Assembly (NCBI RefSeq): GCF_000429165.1
Contig: NZ_AUBI01000010.1
Coordinates: forward strand, 62,001 to 126,000
Reading direction: 5' to 3'
Source: Acetobacter nitrogenifigens DSM 23921 = NBRC 105050
GTDB taxonomy: Bacteria > Pseudomonadota > Alphaproteobacteria > Acetobacterales > Acetobacteraceae
Length of the DNA: 64,000 nucleotides
This document shows, piece after piece, positions 50,370 through 59,390 of the stretch. How positions within the stretch are numbered: the stretch's first letter is position 1; every line of letters starts with the position of its first letter. The notes beneath the pieces were generated by a model. That model was given only the letters and a program-made list of their open reading frames with translations. It ran no database searches and was not told where the DNA came from. A program made the position numbers and the translations under genes.

Positions 50370-51152
50370 ATGGTCGAACTGACACTTCCGCGAAACAGCA
50401 CGGTGGGCAAGGGACAGTTTTTCCCCGCTCCCGCCGGAGCCACGAACGTTAAAAGCTTCAAGATCTACCGCTGGACGCCGGACGACGACCGGAATCCGGT
50501 GATGGACACCTATGAAGTCGATCTGGACGCCATCGGACCGATGGTGCTGGACGCGCTGATCCACATCAAGAACGACATCGACCCGACACTGACTTTCCGG
50601 CGCTCCTGCCGCGAAGGCATCTGCGGATCCTGCGCGATGAACATCGATGGCGAGAACACCCTCGCCTGCCTGAAGCCGATCCAGGACGTGAAGGGCGACG
50701 TCGCGGTGAACCCGCTGCCGCATATGCCGATCGTCAAGGATCTGGTCTCGAACCTCGACGGCGCCTATGCACAGCTTCGTTCCATCGAGCCGTGGATGCA
50801 GAGCGACAGCGCCCCGCCGCCGGACGGCGAGCGCCGCCAGTCGATCGAGGAGCGCGCGAAGCTGGACGGCATGTGGGAGTGCATCCTGTGCTTCTGCTGC
50901 ACCACGTCCTGCCCGTCCTACTGGTGGAACGGCGACCGTTACCTCGGCCCGGCCACCCTGCTCGCCGCGTATCGCTGGATCGCGGACAGCCGCGACGAGC
51001 ACACGGGCGAACGTCTGGACTCGCTGGAAGACACCTTCAAGCTGTATGCGTGCCGCACGATCATGAACTGCACGCAGACATGCCCGAAGGGTCTGAACCC
51101 TGCGAAGGCCATTGGCCGGATCAAGGAGATGCAGGTCGAGCGCAAGCTCTGA
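50370..51152 (+). CDS. sdhB: Succinate dehydrogenase iron-sulfur subunit
   Basis: Transfers electrons from FAD to quinone through three clusters. 260 residues: [2Fe-2S] motif [15 protein letters not shown] with a later Cys in LACLKP, then [16 protein letters not shown] and [21 protein letters not shown] for the [4Fe-4S] and [3Fe-4S] clusters. It follows sdhA after 36 bases and ends with an intrinsic terminator. Confidence 0.98.
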   Translation: MVELTLPRNSTVGKGQFFPAPAGATNVKSFKIYRWTPDDDRNPVMDTYEVDLDAIGPMVLDALIHIKNDIDPTLTFRRSCREGICGSCAMNIDGENTLACLKPIQDVKGDVAVNPLPHMPIVKDLVSNLDGAYAQLRSIEPWMQSDSAPPPDGERRQSIEERAKLDGMWECILCFCCTTSCPSYWWNGDRYLGPATLLAAYRWIADSRDEHTGERLDSLEDTFKLYACRTIMNCTQTCPKGLNPAKAIGRIKEMQVERKL

Positions 51153-51176
51153 TTCCACACTTCTGGGCGGTAACGG

Positions 51177-51213
51177 AAAACGCCGGTGGCTGGATCAGCC
51201 TCCGGCGTTTTTT
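51177..51213 (+). terminator. Rho-independent terminator of sdhCDAB
   Basis: A 10-bp stem (AAAACGCCGG/CCGGCGTTTT) with a 15-base loop, continued by further T residues, 24 bases after the sdhB stop. Strong intrinsic terminator. Confidence 0.85.
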
Positions 51214-51354
51214 GTTGGCTGCACTCCCGATCGGGAGTTGAGTCGTCCATTTCGGTGGGCGGAAATCTAAAAAAGTAAACAAACGCTCAAATGTAACATT
51301 GATTTGCAAACTCTGTGTTCGTTATCGTCATCAGACAACTTTTAGAGACGATAT

Positions 51355-51783
51355 ATGAACGAGCATTACCCGATCATCGCGATTGCAGAGAAACGCTGGG
51401 AGGCCCACAAATCTGATTGTAGCGGATTTGTTCGCGCCGTAGCCAAAGACCTTGGCGTTCCCATGACTGGACTGGCCAATCAACTGGTCGACGCCTGGCG
51501 GCAGGACGGCATGTGGACCAAACTCAATCATGACCATGCCAGGGCGTCGCTTCTTTCTGCACAAGGATATCTGGTGGTCGCCGGGTTACAGGAAAGCGGC
51601 CATGGCCATGTCGTCATCGTGATTCCGGGGAAGAGCAACCACGGCGACGCCATGGGGTATTGGGGAAGGCTTGGCGGCACAGGTTACAAGAACAAGGGGC
51701 TGAACTTCGCGTGGAAACGGGCGGACTTAAAAAATGTGGAATACTTCGCGCGCTTCGTTCCCGCTCTGGCAATGAAACCATGA
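51355..51783 (+). CDS. Tae1 (Tse1-like) peptidoglycan amidase effector
   Basis: 142 residues. The protein resembles Pseudomonas aeruginosa Tse1, the type VI-secreted D,L-endopeptidase that cuts between D-Glu and mDAP in rival cell walls. Shared features are the catalytic Cys in DCSGFVRAVAKDLGVP (C22; Tse1 C30), a WTKL segment, AQGYLVVAGL and the catalytic His in GHGHVVIVI (H85; Tse1 H91). There is no signal peptide, as expected for a directly injected effector. It overlaps the next gene, an immunity-like protein, by 4 bases. Upstream DNA is AT-richer than the flanks. No T6SS structural gene is in the window. Family assignment is from remembered Tse1 sequence. Confidence 0.8.
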   Translation: MNEHYPIIAIAEKRWEAHKSDCSGFVRAVAKDLGVPMTGLANQLVDAWRQDGMWTKLNHDHARASLLSAQGYLVVAGLQESGHGHVVIVIPGKSNHGDAMGYWGRLGGTGYKNKGLNFAWKRADLKNVEYFARFVPALAMKP

Positions 51784-52238
51784 AAAAAATACTGACCTTT
51801 TTTCTGTTTTACGCCCCTGTCGTGGCCCACGCCAACGGCGCGGCAACCGTCACCACACTGAGTCCAGTCGATTCTCAAATTTCCGCTGGCTCCTATACGA
51901 TCGCGCTCGGCGAAACCGACGACCCGAAAGCGCCGCGCACCTGGGAAGGGCCTATTGAGATAACGACCCGTGGCGGCAGCCATTGCGTCGTCAACGACGA
52001 GGTCAGCCTGATTGAAAAACCGCTTGCTCTTGTCGGCGGTCATTATCTCTACGTCCCGACATATTCTGGCAGCGAAGGCGCGCTTTATGTCGTTGACGCC
52101 GACACATGCGCAGTGGCGTGGAAAAGTAAAAACTATGTTGGAAAAATCCATTTTTCTGGAGACTGGGTTGTCATTCCCGGACAGCCACGGATGAAGATCG
52201 GACTACGGGGAGTTCCGACGCCGGCGATCGGCGAGTAG
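51780..52238 (+). CDS. Tai1 (Tsi1-like) periplasmic immunity protein
   Basis: 152 residues from the ATG at 51780, which overlaps the effector stop (ATGA), so the pair is co-translated. It has a Sec signal peptide (MKKILTFFLFYAPVVAHANG) that sends it to the periplasm, where Tae1 toxins act. The mature part is beta-rich with two Cys, in GSHCVV and DADTCAVAW. The segment YSGSEGALYVVDADTCAVAW resembles the Tsi1 stretch containing SGSSAELVSYDSATC. It should bind and block the neighbouring amidase, protecting kin. Similarity to Tsi1 is modest, but gene order, signal peptide and size all agree. Confidence 0.72.
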   Translation: MKKILTFFLFYAPVVAHANGAATVTTLSPVDSQISAGSYTIALGETDDPKAPRTWEGPIEITTRGGSHCVVNDEVSLIEKPLALVGGHYLYVPTYSGSEGALYVVDADTCAVAWKSKNYVGKIHFSGDWVVIPGQPRMKIGLRGVPTPAIGE

Positions 52239-52418
52239 GCGTGGCGCCCGCGTTGGGCAGCCACATTGTCGGCCAGCGATCTACGACGTAGCACGCCTCG
52301 GCAGCGTGGACAGCCGGAACGTGACACGACTCTCCACTTTTCCGTTTACACCAATCAATGCATCACATTTTCTGAAATACGCGCATATCGGGGAGGAAAA
52401 CTCCCCTCCCCGCACTTA

Positions 52419-54884
52419 TCAGAAATCTACGCTGGCTGTGGCGAGCGCAGCAAACGGAGCCGCGATTCCATAAGTCGGAGCGGAGCCTTTAAGCGTCGAT
52501 CCAAATACGCCCTTCACGGACGTGGCGTTCGCCTGTACGCCACTTGCATAGCCCAGGTAGTGGTTATTGGCGATATTTTGCAGGTTCAGGCGGATTGTCG
52601 GAGACTTGAAGCGTCCCATGTCAGGAAAGTGGTATCCGACATCAATGTTCATCAGCACGTAGCTGGGAATATGCTGATCGTTGTTGAACGTCGAATACTG
52701 GCGGGCGACATATTTCAGGCTATAGTCGCCGAACAAATGGCCATCGTCGTAGCTGAGGTTAAACCCGAACTGATAGGCTGGCGTCTGGGGTGCGTATTTT
52801 CCTTTCGAGCGAACGTAATCCGTGATGCCTCCAGACGCCGCGATATTGCTGTCCGTGATCGCGTGCACGTATTCGGCGGAAAAATATGGTCGTATATGGT
52901 AGAAAATCGGGCGCGTGCCGATTTCGAAATCCAGCCCGTCTGCGTGCATCCCGCCGCCGTTGAAGGAACGGCTGTAATAGTTTCCACCGGGCAACTGAAC
53001 GGTCTGGCTGTAGAGTCGGTTCGTGAAGTTGTAATGAAAATAGGTCAGGGAGCTCATGACCAGAGGCCCCTGATAGCGCCAGCCGAGTTCTTCTGAGATG
53101 GAGACCTCGGGACGCATGTTCGGGTTGGCATGCGTCGAATATCCGCTACCCTTGTAATACGCACCGGAATCGTACAGCGACACGTTCATCGGAATTCGGA
53201 AATTCGTCGTCACGGAAGCAAAAAGCTGATTTTCCGCGTTGATCTTGTAACGGATCGAGGCGGCGGGCAGCGGTTCTTGCCACGACTGGTTGATATAAGG
53301 ACCGGTCGAGGTGTCTGGCAGGAAATTATGCCCCTGACGGCCCACAAAAGTATATTTCAAACCCGCTTCGATGTTCAGACGGTTATTCAGCAGAGACAGG
53401 CTGTCGGCAATGAACAGCGTGTGAATGCGGGTCTGCGTGAGCGTGTCGCGATACTGGGCCGTGTCACCGTTGGACAGGACAAGGTTCTGGCCACCGCCAA
53501 GCATATCGAGAGGCTTTCCCGTCGCGTAATTTATCAGGCTGTACGGACCGGTCTGGAATTGCTTCGAGTATTCAAACCAGTACCCCAGCATCAGGCGATT
53601 GACGCCCGTCGTGATGGTGACCTTCGTAACGGCGCCGGGGCGATAGGTCTGGGTGTTCGACGGGTTGTAGAGAAGGATATTGCCTTTGTTCTTGCCCGTA
53701 TTGCCGAACGCCTGATCCACGTTGGAAGCATTGTATGAACCGACGCTTCCCGTATAACTCTGCGTTCCCCACTGAAAGTTCTGAAGATTTTCGGAATAGG
53801 CGCCGCCGCCATTGCCGTCGCCGTACCAGAAATACGGAGTCTCCGTGAGCTTGATGTGGTCGGAGAGCGTGAAAGTTGACGGAGCCGAGGCATAGATATT
53901 GGTGAACGGATTTCTATGCAGCTCGTAATAATCGCTGCTCGGGTTTTTTGGATCCCATGTTCCAGAATAAGCGTTGTGTATGCCCTTCGCATTCCAGTCA
54001 GACATGTGGGTTGATGGAAAGAGCGTGCTGGTGGCGTGATTGCCCACCAAGGTAAAGGAAATGACGTTGCCTTTACCCCATTCGTCGACCCACTTCGTCT
54101 CTCCGTGCATCTTGTTCTGACCGCCTGGGCCGCGCCACGAATCCTCAGCGGCATACGAGAACGACACGAAACCCTTGACGTTGGAGTTTCCGACCCGCCC
54201 CGTGTCGACGCGACCGAAAATGCGCCGCGAGTTATAGCTGCCGTATGACGCGTCCACCGTCCCGCCGAATTTCTCCTTCGGATTCAGCAGATACATGTCG
54301 ACGGCGCCGCCTGTTGCGCTGATATGCGGGCTGTCGAGATCAGCTGATCCCTGCTCCACATTGATGGTGCGCAGGTTTTCGGCATCCGTGATTTCCTGCG
54401 GATAAATAGCGTAATTACCAATATCGTTGAGCGGGAACCCCTCAAGCGTATAACCGACCTGATCCTGCGTAAGGCCGCGCATCGACATGTAGCCGCTGCT
54501 GAGACCCAACGGATCGAGCGAGGTGGTGTTCACGCCGGGCAGCAGGGAGATCAGCTGCATCGGATTGCTGGCGGGATTTTGGTGCGCGATGAAGGCCTGA
54601 GTGACGGTCGATCGGGATTTCGGCGCGTCTTCCTTGATCATCAGGCCTGCGGCGATCTGGCTGTGACGTGATCCCTGTACCGTCACGCGTTCTTCCTGAG
54701 CCGTGTCCGTCGGCGCCGTGGCGCCCATCATGGATGGTCGGTCCTCCGTGCTGCGGCGCCCCGCATCGTGCCGCACGGTCGTTCCGCCGACCGCAGCTGT
54801 CGACGCCCCATAGGCGAGCGAAACAGGTGCGGCGACGACCACAAGCATGCTGGTTGCGAGAAGGCGGGACAAAACTGAAGCCAT
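52419..54884 (-). CDS. TonB-dependent outer-membrane receptor
   Basis: 821 residues. A signal peptide (about 1-26) is followed by a 50-residue linker, a TonB-box-like EERVTVQG (about 63-71), the plug domain (about 85-210; SLLPGVNT, GYMSMRGLTQDQVGYTLEGFPLND, IEVEQGSAD-like) and a 22-strand-type barrel rich in aromatic alternation, ending in a terminal Phe (ASVDF). It imports a ligand such as a siderophore, sugar or metal complex; the substrate cannot be deduced. No TonB, sigma/anti-sigma pair or ABC permease lies beside it. Confidence 0.92.
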   Translation of the reverse strand: MASVLSRLLATSMLVVVAAPVSLAYGASTAAVGGTTVRHDAGRRSTEDRPSMMGATAPTDTAQEERVTVQGSRHSQIAAGLMIKEDAPKSRSTVTQAFIAHQNPASNPMQLISLLPGVNTTSLDPLGLSSGYMSMRGLTQDQVGYTLEGFPLNDIGNYAIYPQEITDAENLRTINVEQGSADLDSPHISATGGAVDMYLLNPKEKFGGTVDASYGSYNSRRIFGRVDTGRVGNSNVKGFVSFSYAAEDSWRGPGGQNKMHGETKWVDEWGKGNVISFTLVGNHATSTLFPSTHMSDWNAKGIHNAYSGTWDPKNPSSDYYELHRNPFTNIYASAPSTFTLSDHIKLTETPYFWYGDGNGGGAYSENLQNFQWGTQSYTGSVGSYNASNVDQAFGNTGKNKGNILLYNPSNTQTYRPGAVTKVTITTGVNRLMLGYWFEYSKQFQTGPYSLINYATGKPLDMLGGGQNLVLSNGDTAQYRDTLTQTRIHTLFIADSLSLLNNRLNIEAGLKYTFVGRQGHNFLPDTSTGPYINQSWQEPLPAASIRYKINAENQLFASVTTNFRIPMNVSLYDSGAYYKGSGYSTHANPNMRPEVSISEELGWRYQGPLVMSSLTYFHYNFTNRLYSQTVQLPGGNYYSRSFNGGGMHADGLDFEIGTRPIFYHIRPYFSAEYVHAITDSNIAASGGITDYVRSKGKYAPQTPAYQFGFNLSYDDGHLFGDYSLKYVARQYSTFNNDQHIPSYVLMNIDVGYHFPDMGRFKSPTIRLNLQNIANNHYLGYASGVQANATSVKGVFGSTLKGSAPTYGIAAPFAALATASVDF

Positions 54885-55252
54885 GTCGATCCTGAGGGCT
54901 GGAAGGATAAGTTCCGTTGCGTCAGAACATTTTCACATCATTACGAAATGAAACCTCATCCTGACACGTTGGCAGCATTGGCGGACCAACGGACGCCGCT
55001 TGCTGAAGGCGCGGTCCTGATAAACAGCCCATCCTCGCCTGTGTGTGACGTTTCCGTTGCAGTTGCCGCAGAGACACACCGTTACATAAACTTTTTTCTA
55101 CGAAAGATTTCCGCCTTTCATTTTCGCGCCTCAGCGGCTTTTCTCAATTGATTGTTCGGTCATCTTACGTTTCCGCAACGGTATTGCCGTGTGTTGGACA
55201 TCGACTGCGCGCACGCCCTATAATCAGTCCCTTAACCGCCGGGAGCGATTGC
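54885..55252. promoter_or_regulatory. Divergent intergenic region: TonB receptor and phosphatase
   Basis: 368 bases between divergent genes. For the plus-strand phosphatase there is a promoter-like TTGGACA near 55194 and a perfect TATAAT at 55219-55224, 29 bases before the GTG start. No gene is evident. An AT-rich stretch at about 55085-55150 may serve the minus-strand receptor. Confidence 0.5.
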
Positions 55253-55915
55253 GTGTTTCAGGGAAGCCTCGCTACGACGAGGGGCCGCCGTCAGGCATGG
55301 ACCGACAGCCTGTTTGTGGACCACGCCGTATTTCGACTGGTCTGGACCAATTTCCACGCAGTCATTCCCGGCAAGGTGTATCGCTGCAACCACCCGACCC
55401 CGCGCCGTTTGGCCGCCGCGACGCGGCGCTTCGATCTGAAAACGCTCGTGAACCTGCGCGGCCACCGCCGCTGCGGCTCAGACGCACTGTCACGCGACGC
55501 GGCGAAGCAGATCGGCCTGAACCACGTTGACATGGCCTTTGAGAGCCGCGGCGCCCCGCACCGGGATCGCATCCTGCGCTTCGCTTCGCTGTATCGCAGC
55601 ATAGCCTTCCCCATACTGATGCACTGCAAATCCGGCGCTGACCGAGCGGGACTCGCCTCCGGGCTGGTGATCCTCTTCGAAGGCGGGACCGCTACTCAGG
55701 CGCTGAAGCAGCTTTCCTGGCGTTACGGGCATTTCAACCGGTCTCGCACGGGCATTCTCGACGCGTTCTTCATGCGATATCGCGCCGAGGCCGAGGGGCG
55801 AATTCCGTTTCTTGACTGGGTGGAGCACCATTATGACGAAGTGGCGCTCAAAAAGGATTTCACGGCGGGAAAGCTTTCCTCCTTCCTGAACGATCAGGTG
55901 CTTCGCAGGGAGTAA
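55253..55915 (+). CDS. Cys-based (tyrosine/dual-specificity-like) phosphatase
   Basis: 220 residues. The active-site signature H-C-x5-R is present as HCKSGADRAG (His124, Cys125, Arg131), preceded by a hydrophobic strand (FPILM). Upstream are a conserved IPGKVYRCNHPTP and LKTLVNLRGHR, typical of the bacterial DSP/PTP-like family. I chose the GTG at 55253 for its GGGAG ribosome-binding site 7 bases upstream; the frame is open back to 55148. The substrate may be a phosphoprotein, lipid or inositol phosphate. The general acid Asp is probably in the DMAFESRG loop. Confidence 0.82.
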   Translation: MFQGSLATTRGRRQAWTDSLFVDHAVFRLVWTNFHAVIPGKVYRCNHPTPRRLAAATRRFDLKTLVNLRGHRRCGSDALSRDAAKQIGLNHVDMAFESRGAPHRDRILRFASLYRSIAFPILMHCKSGADRAGLASGLVILFEGGTATQALKQLSWRYGHFNRSRTGILDAFFMRYRAEAEGRIPFLDWVEHHYDEVALKKDFTAGKLSSFLNDQVLRRE

Positions 55916-55957
55916 CCTCCGTTTCTGGGCGTTTTGTTTCGGTTGAAACCATTTCCT

Positions 55958-55980
55958 GGGCCTCAGCGCCCTCTTTTTTA
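55958..55980 (+). terminator. Short terminator-like hairpin after phosphatase
   Basis: A 4-bp stem (GGGC/GCCC) followed by TCTTTTTTA, 43 bases after the stop. The stem is short, but the T-run is good. Confidence 0.35.
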
Positions 55981-55998
55981 TTGTTACCCGACCAATGA

Positions 55999-57150
55999 AT
56001 GGCTCACCCTGACAGGACGTCACCACGTCCGCCAACAGTGAGTTCAAAGCGCATGGTCCGACCAGCCCCTCCCGCCCCAATGTCCATGTCGCAGCGCACA
56101 TTCCGTTCCACTCCGTCTGGTGCACCGCGATCAGGCGCCACCGGAACCGGAAGCCCAAACCCTTTGGCCCCGGCCGCAGCGAAAACGGCAATGGCCAATT
56201 CGCCCCAAAGCGGCGCGCAAGGGATGCAGAGTGGCGCCTCAAACGCATCAACTCGCACCCCAGCCGGTAGCGCCGAAATTCGCCACGCCAGAGCCCTCGA
56301 CGCCGCAGGAAAGGTCGGAGCCGGAAAATTCGATACTCAGGCGAAGCTTATCGCCGCATCGGACATAGCCTGGGCAATTGTCGGTGGCGGAGCGCCCGTG
56401 CAAACGGGCGCAGGAATCACTGGCAACGGACTGGACGCGCTCTCCAGCGCATACAGCGCGACGCAAACGGCCAGCCTACCCGCCAACCCCCTGCTGGACG
56501 ACAACCGCGCACTGTCTAGCGGGAACCGCGTCACTTTAGAATATCTTAACAACCGCAAGCGAAAGAGTTTGGGAGGCGATCTGCTCGGGCTAGGCGGGGC
56601 CATCGGCTCGCTGGGAACGCACGGCGTCAACGTAGGCAGTGGGACCCGCCATCTGAATTCCAGCCTCACGACCTTTATCCACCTGGTCAAACTCCATCAG
56701 ATAGCAAGGGGCCTCCCTGCGGATTGCGAGCAAATGTTGGTCGAGTGGTGCGATGTGGTCGTTCGCATGAAAGCCGGGAAACTGGGCGTACGCGCATTAA
56801 AACTCGGCGGTTCGGTAGTTCCGACCGGCCTGATCGCAGGCCATGTCGGCTCCTATGCCGCAATGGCGTCCACCGTTACGGGAGCGAGCGCCGCAACAGG
56901 GGTCAAGCTTTGCTTTGGACACGCATGCTTCGCAGCGGCCGCAGGTCTCCATTGGCTTGCATTCGAGGAACAACATGGCGCTCTGCGCCGAGGAACCCTG
57001 CGTGGAGTTTCCACCCCGGCCTCAGACGTAGTCAGGGAGTTGTTCAAACGTCGCGGTTTGACGCGTATTTTCGGCAGCTACAATGTCCAAGCCCTGATTC
57101 GTGAGCAGGCAGGCTGGCTGGCCATCGGCGACAAGATACTGTCCACCTGA
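55999..57150 (+). CDS. Unrecognised 383-residue protein with Pro/Ser-rich N-terminus and Gly-rich hydrophobic core
   Basis: I do not assign a function. Residues 1-100 are Pro/Ser/Ala/Thr-rich and probably disordered. Residues 115-225 contain small-residue hydrophobic segments (IAWAIVGGGAPVQTGAGITG, GGDLLGLGGAIGSLGTHGVNVGSG) that could insert in membranes. Residues 225-300 are helical with Cys in DCEQMLVEWC and a second hydrophobic stretch. The C-terminus (about 345-383) is a compact conserved-looking unit (VVRELFKRRGLTRIFGSYNV, IREQAGWLAIGDKILS). No classical signal peptide is visible. The location, 4 kb from a Tae1/Tai1 pair, makes an effector-like role conceivable but unproven. Confidence 0.7.
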   Translation: MAHPDRTSPRPPTVSSKRMVRPAPPAPMSMSQRTFRSTPSGAPRSGATGTGSPNPLAPAAAKTAMANSPQSGAQGMQSGASNASTRTPAGSAEIRHARALDAAGKVGAGKFDTQAKLIAASDIAWAIVGGGAPVQTGAGITGNGLDALSSAYSATQTASLPANPLLDDNRALSSGNRVTLEYLNNRKRKSLGGDLLGLGGAIGSLGTHGVNVGSGTRHLNSSLTTFIHLVKLHQIARGLPADCEQMLVEWCDVVVRMKAGKLGVRALKLGGSVVPTGLIAGHVGSYAAMASTVTGASAATGVKLCFGHACFAAAAGLHWLAFEEQHGALRRGTLRGVSTPASDVVRELFKRRGLTRIFGSYNVQALIREQAGWLAIGDKILST

Positions 57151-57199
57151 ACTGACCAGCTAAAAGTCCTTTGATACCGCGGCGGATCTTGCAAGACGG

Positions 57200-58441
57200 C
57201 TACCGCCTCAACCGCCGCCCTGGTCCGCCGAGTATGTGGCCAATCGGCGTCAGGGCGTCCACATGGTCGCAGACGATCTTCAGCACCGCCAGCATCGGGA
57301 CAGACAGGAACGCACCCGCGATGCCCCACATCCAGTCCCAGAACATCAGCGACGCCATCACAAGAACAGGATTCAGCGTAAACCGTTTGGCCAGCAGCAA
57401 TGGCGTTATGGTCTCGCCTTCCAGCAGGTGGATGCCGAGATAGACCGCCGGGGCGACAAGCGCATGCAGCGCCGTGGGATACGCGAAAAGCCCGACGAAC
57501 AGGTAGATCACCATACCCGATAACGGCCCGATAATCGGAATATAGTTCAGAGCAAAAGCCACGACGCCCCACAAGAACGGGTTAGGCATCCCGACCAGCC
57601 AGCACTGCGCGAAATTGGCCAGCCCCACGAGCGCGTTCATCATCGTGATGGTCGCGAGATAAAGCGAGATGTTTCGTTCGACGTGCGATGCGATCTGGAT
57701 CGCGCGCCGCTTGTCGGCGAAAGTCGGCATGATCTCGACAAAGCGTCGCATCAGGCTGTCTCCCTGCGCCAGCAGGAAGAAGAGCATGACAAAAAAGGTG
57801 AACATCTGCCCCATGAAGGCCCGCGTGCCGAGCAACAGAGACGAGCCGAACTGGCTCAATCCCGGCGACGCCGGCGTCGCCGCCGACTGGACGTGGCCGC
57901 CTCCAAGCAGCGTCTGCATCCGGAGAGCCGCATTCTCCGCAAGGCGTATGGGCATACGCAGCACCGCAAGCTTTTGCTCGGCGGCGACCAGCCCTTCGGG
58001 TGCGCGCGCCAGCCAACCGGCGGCCGGAACGGAGACCGCCGCGCAGACTGCGACAATCAGGCAAAATGTCAGCAGGATCATGAAAAACGCGACGATCATA
58101 CGCGGCAGACGCGTCCAGCGGGTGATGACGCGCATTGGCGTACCGAGCATCAGATTTGTGACCATGGCCAGCACCATGGGCAGCACGATCGATGCAGCGA
58201 AACGCAGGGTGTAAAGAACGGCAAGAATCGTGAGAATCAGCAGACAGACCTGCGTCAGGCCGAGTTGCACCCGGCGCACCGCCGCATGCACGCGTTGCTG
58301 CTGGGCGACTTCCGCCGCCCGCTCCACTTTATCGTCCTCAGGATAGACAGGCGGCGGCGGGACAACTGGTTGCCCCGCCATCTCGACCACGCCGTCTTCG
58401 CCAGCGACCACTTCTCCGGCTTCGGCTGTATCGTGTCGCAT
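57200..58441 (-). CDS. AI-2E (PerM/TqsA) family permease
   Basis: About 413 residues with eight predicted membrane helices. Family landmarks are FAASIVLPMVLAMVTNLML near the N-terminus, a central amphipathic region, and the C-terminal block NYIPIIGPLSGMVIYLFVG with LEGETITPLLLAKRFTLNPVLVM. Members export autoinducer-2 or act as ion antiporters; the substrate is unknown here. The start at 58441 has AGGA 9 bases upstream; ATGs at 58450 and 58477 are in frame. The first 50 residues are acidic and Pro-rich, cytoplasmic. It lies downstream of the Nudix gene on the same strand, 184 bases away. Confidence 0.9.
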   Translation of the reverse strand: MRHDTAEAGEVVAGEDGVVEMAGQPVVPPPPVYPEDDKVERAAEVAQQQRVHAAVRRVQLGLTQVCLLILTILAVLYTLRFAASIVLPMVLAMVTNLMLGTPMRVITRWTRLPRMIVAFFMILLTFCLIVAVCAAVSVPAAGWLARAPEGLVAAEQKLAVLRMPIRLAENAALRMQTLLGGGHVQSAATPASPGLSQFGSSLLLGTRAFMGQMFTFFVMLFFLLAQGDSLMRRFVEIMPTFADKRRAIQIASHVERNISLYLATITMMNALVGLANFAQCWLVGMPNPFLWGVVAFALNYIPIIGPLSGMVIYLFVGLFAYPTALHALVAPAVYLGIHLLEGETITPLLLAKRFTLNPVLVMASLMFWDWMWGIAGAFLSVPMLAVLKIVCDHVDALTPIGHILGGPGRRLRR

Positions 58442-58625
58442 TCCGTCCATTCCTGACGATCGATGAGGAGCAGCCATAAAACCGCGTGGGCTTGATCGTG
58501 CCTCCCACCGCGCCGCCAGACCAGAGCAACCGCCTTCTCACAATGACGCGCAGAAGACGCTGTCAAGTCACGGAGGCGCGAATAGACTCGCCGCATGAAT
58601 TCGCGGCAGGAGCCTCCGGTCGCGT

Positions 58626-59270
58626 TCAGACCAATCCGCGCGACCGTATCAGCGCGAATGCGGCGATCGAGACCATGCAGGTGATGACGTTGTCGCGCAA
58701 CATCTCCTCGAACTGCACAAGGCTGATTGTGTGGCGCGTAATGTCCTGCTCGGTCGCCTCCAGTTCGGCAGGCCCCTGTGTCAGACCTGTCGCGAGATAC
58801 ACGTGCCCGCGCTGCGTGGAGTAACCGGCTCCCTGATACAGCACGCCGACATGCGTCATTCGGTCGGCGATCAGCCCGGTCTCTTCCCGCAGTTCGCCTG
58901 CCGCGACCTCGTCCGGATTCGCGTCGGGCCGGGTTTCCCACATGCCCATCGGCAATTCCCACATCCGCCGCCCTACCGGGTAACGAAACTGGTTGATCAA
59001 CGTCACCGTGGGTTCGCCATCAACTTGACCCAGAGGCAGGATGACCACGAACTCCCCACGCTCGACTACGCCGTAAAGACCATCCTGACCGTTCGGACGC
59101 CGGATGATGTCCTCCCGCATCTTTGTCCACGGATTTTCATAGGCGATGCGAGAGGATAGCGTGAGGTAGCCCCCGTCGTCGGACATATCCGCCTGACGCA
59201 GCGTCGCCGGATCGAGTTGCTCCACGGAACGCATGGCTTCTGTACTGCGCCCGTCTTCTCTCGCCGTCAT
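58626..59270 (-). CDS. Nudix hydrolase (ADP-ribose pyrophosphatase-like)
   Basis: 214 residues. It cleaves a nucleoside diphosphate linked to another moiety; the overall pattern (ENPWTKMREDIIRRPNG, FRYPVGRRMWELPMGMWE) is that of ADP-ribose/NDP-sugar pyrophosphatases. The Nudix box is recognisable as GELREETGL preceded by a Gly/Glu stretch, but the first Arg of the REUxEExGU consensus is Gly here. The key metal-binding Glu residues are retained, so activity is likely. The gene is divergent from the MFS gene. Confidence 0.88.
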   Translation of the reverse strand: MTAREDGRSTEAMRSVEQLDPATLRQADMSDDGGYLTLSSRIAYENPWTKMREDIIRRPNGQDGLYGVVERGEFVVILPLGQVDGEPTVTLINQFRYPVGRRMWELPMGMWETRPDANPDEVAAGELREETGLIADRMTHVGVLYQGAGYSTQRGHVYLATGLTQGPAELEATEQDITRHTISLVQFEEMLRDNVITCMVSIAAFALIRSRGLV

Positions 59271-59390
59271 CTATTCGCTCCTGTTCGCATATCGGGGCAC
59301 TTCATGGCGACTACACGCAGCCCGAAGGGTGGCGCCTTTCGCCAGAGGCCCTAAGCTGAACGAAAGAACGCTGGATCGGGAGTCTCTTTA

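Noticed and set aside
51355-52238. Tae1-like gene as an ordinary NlpC/P60 hydrolase
   Set aside because: No signal peptide on the enzyme, but one on the overlapping partner, plus Tse1-specific segments; this fits effector/immunity better.
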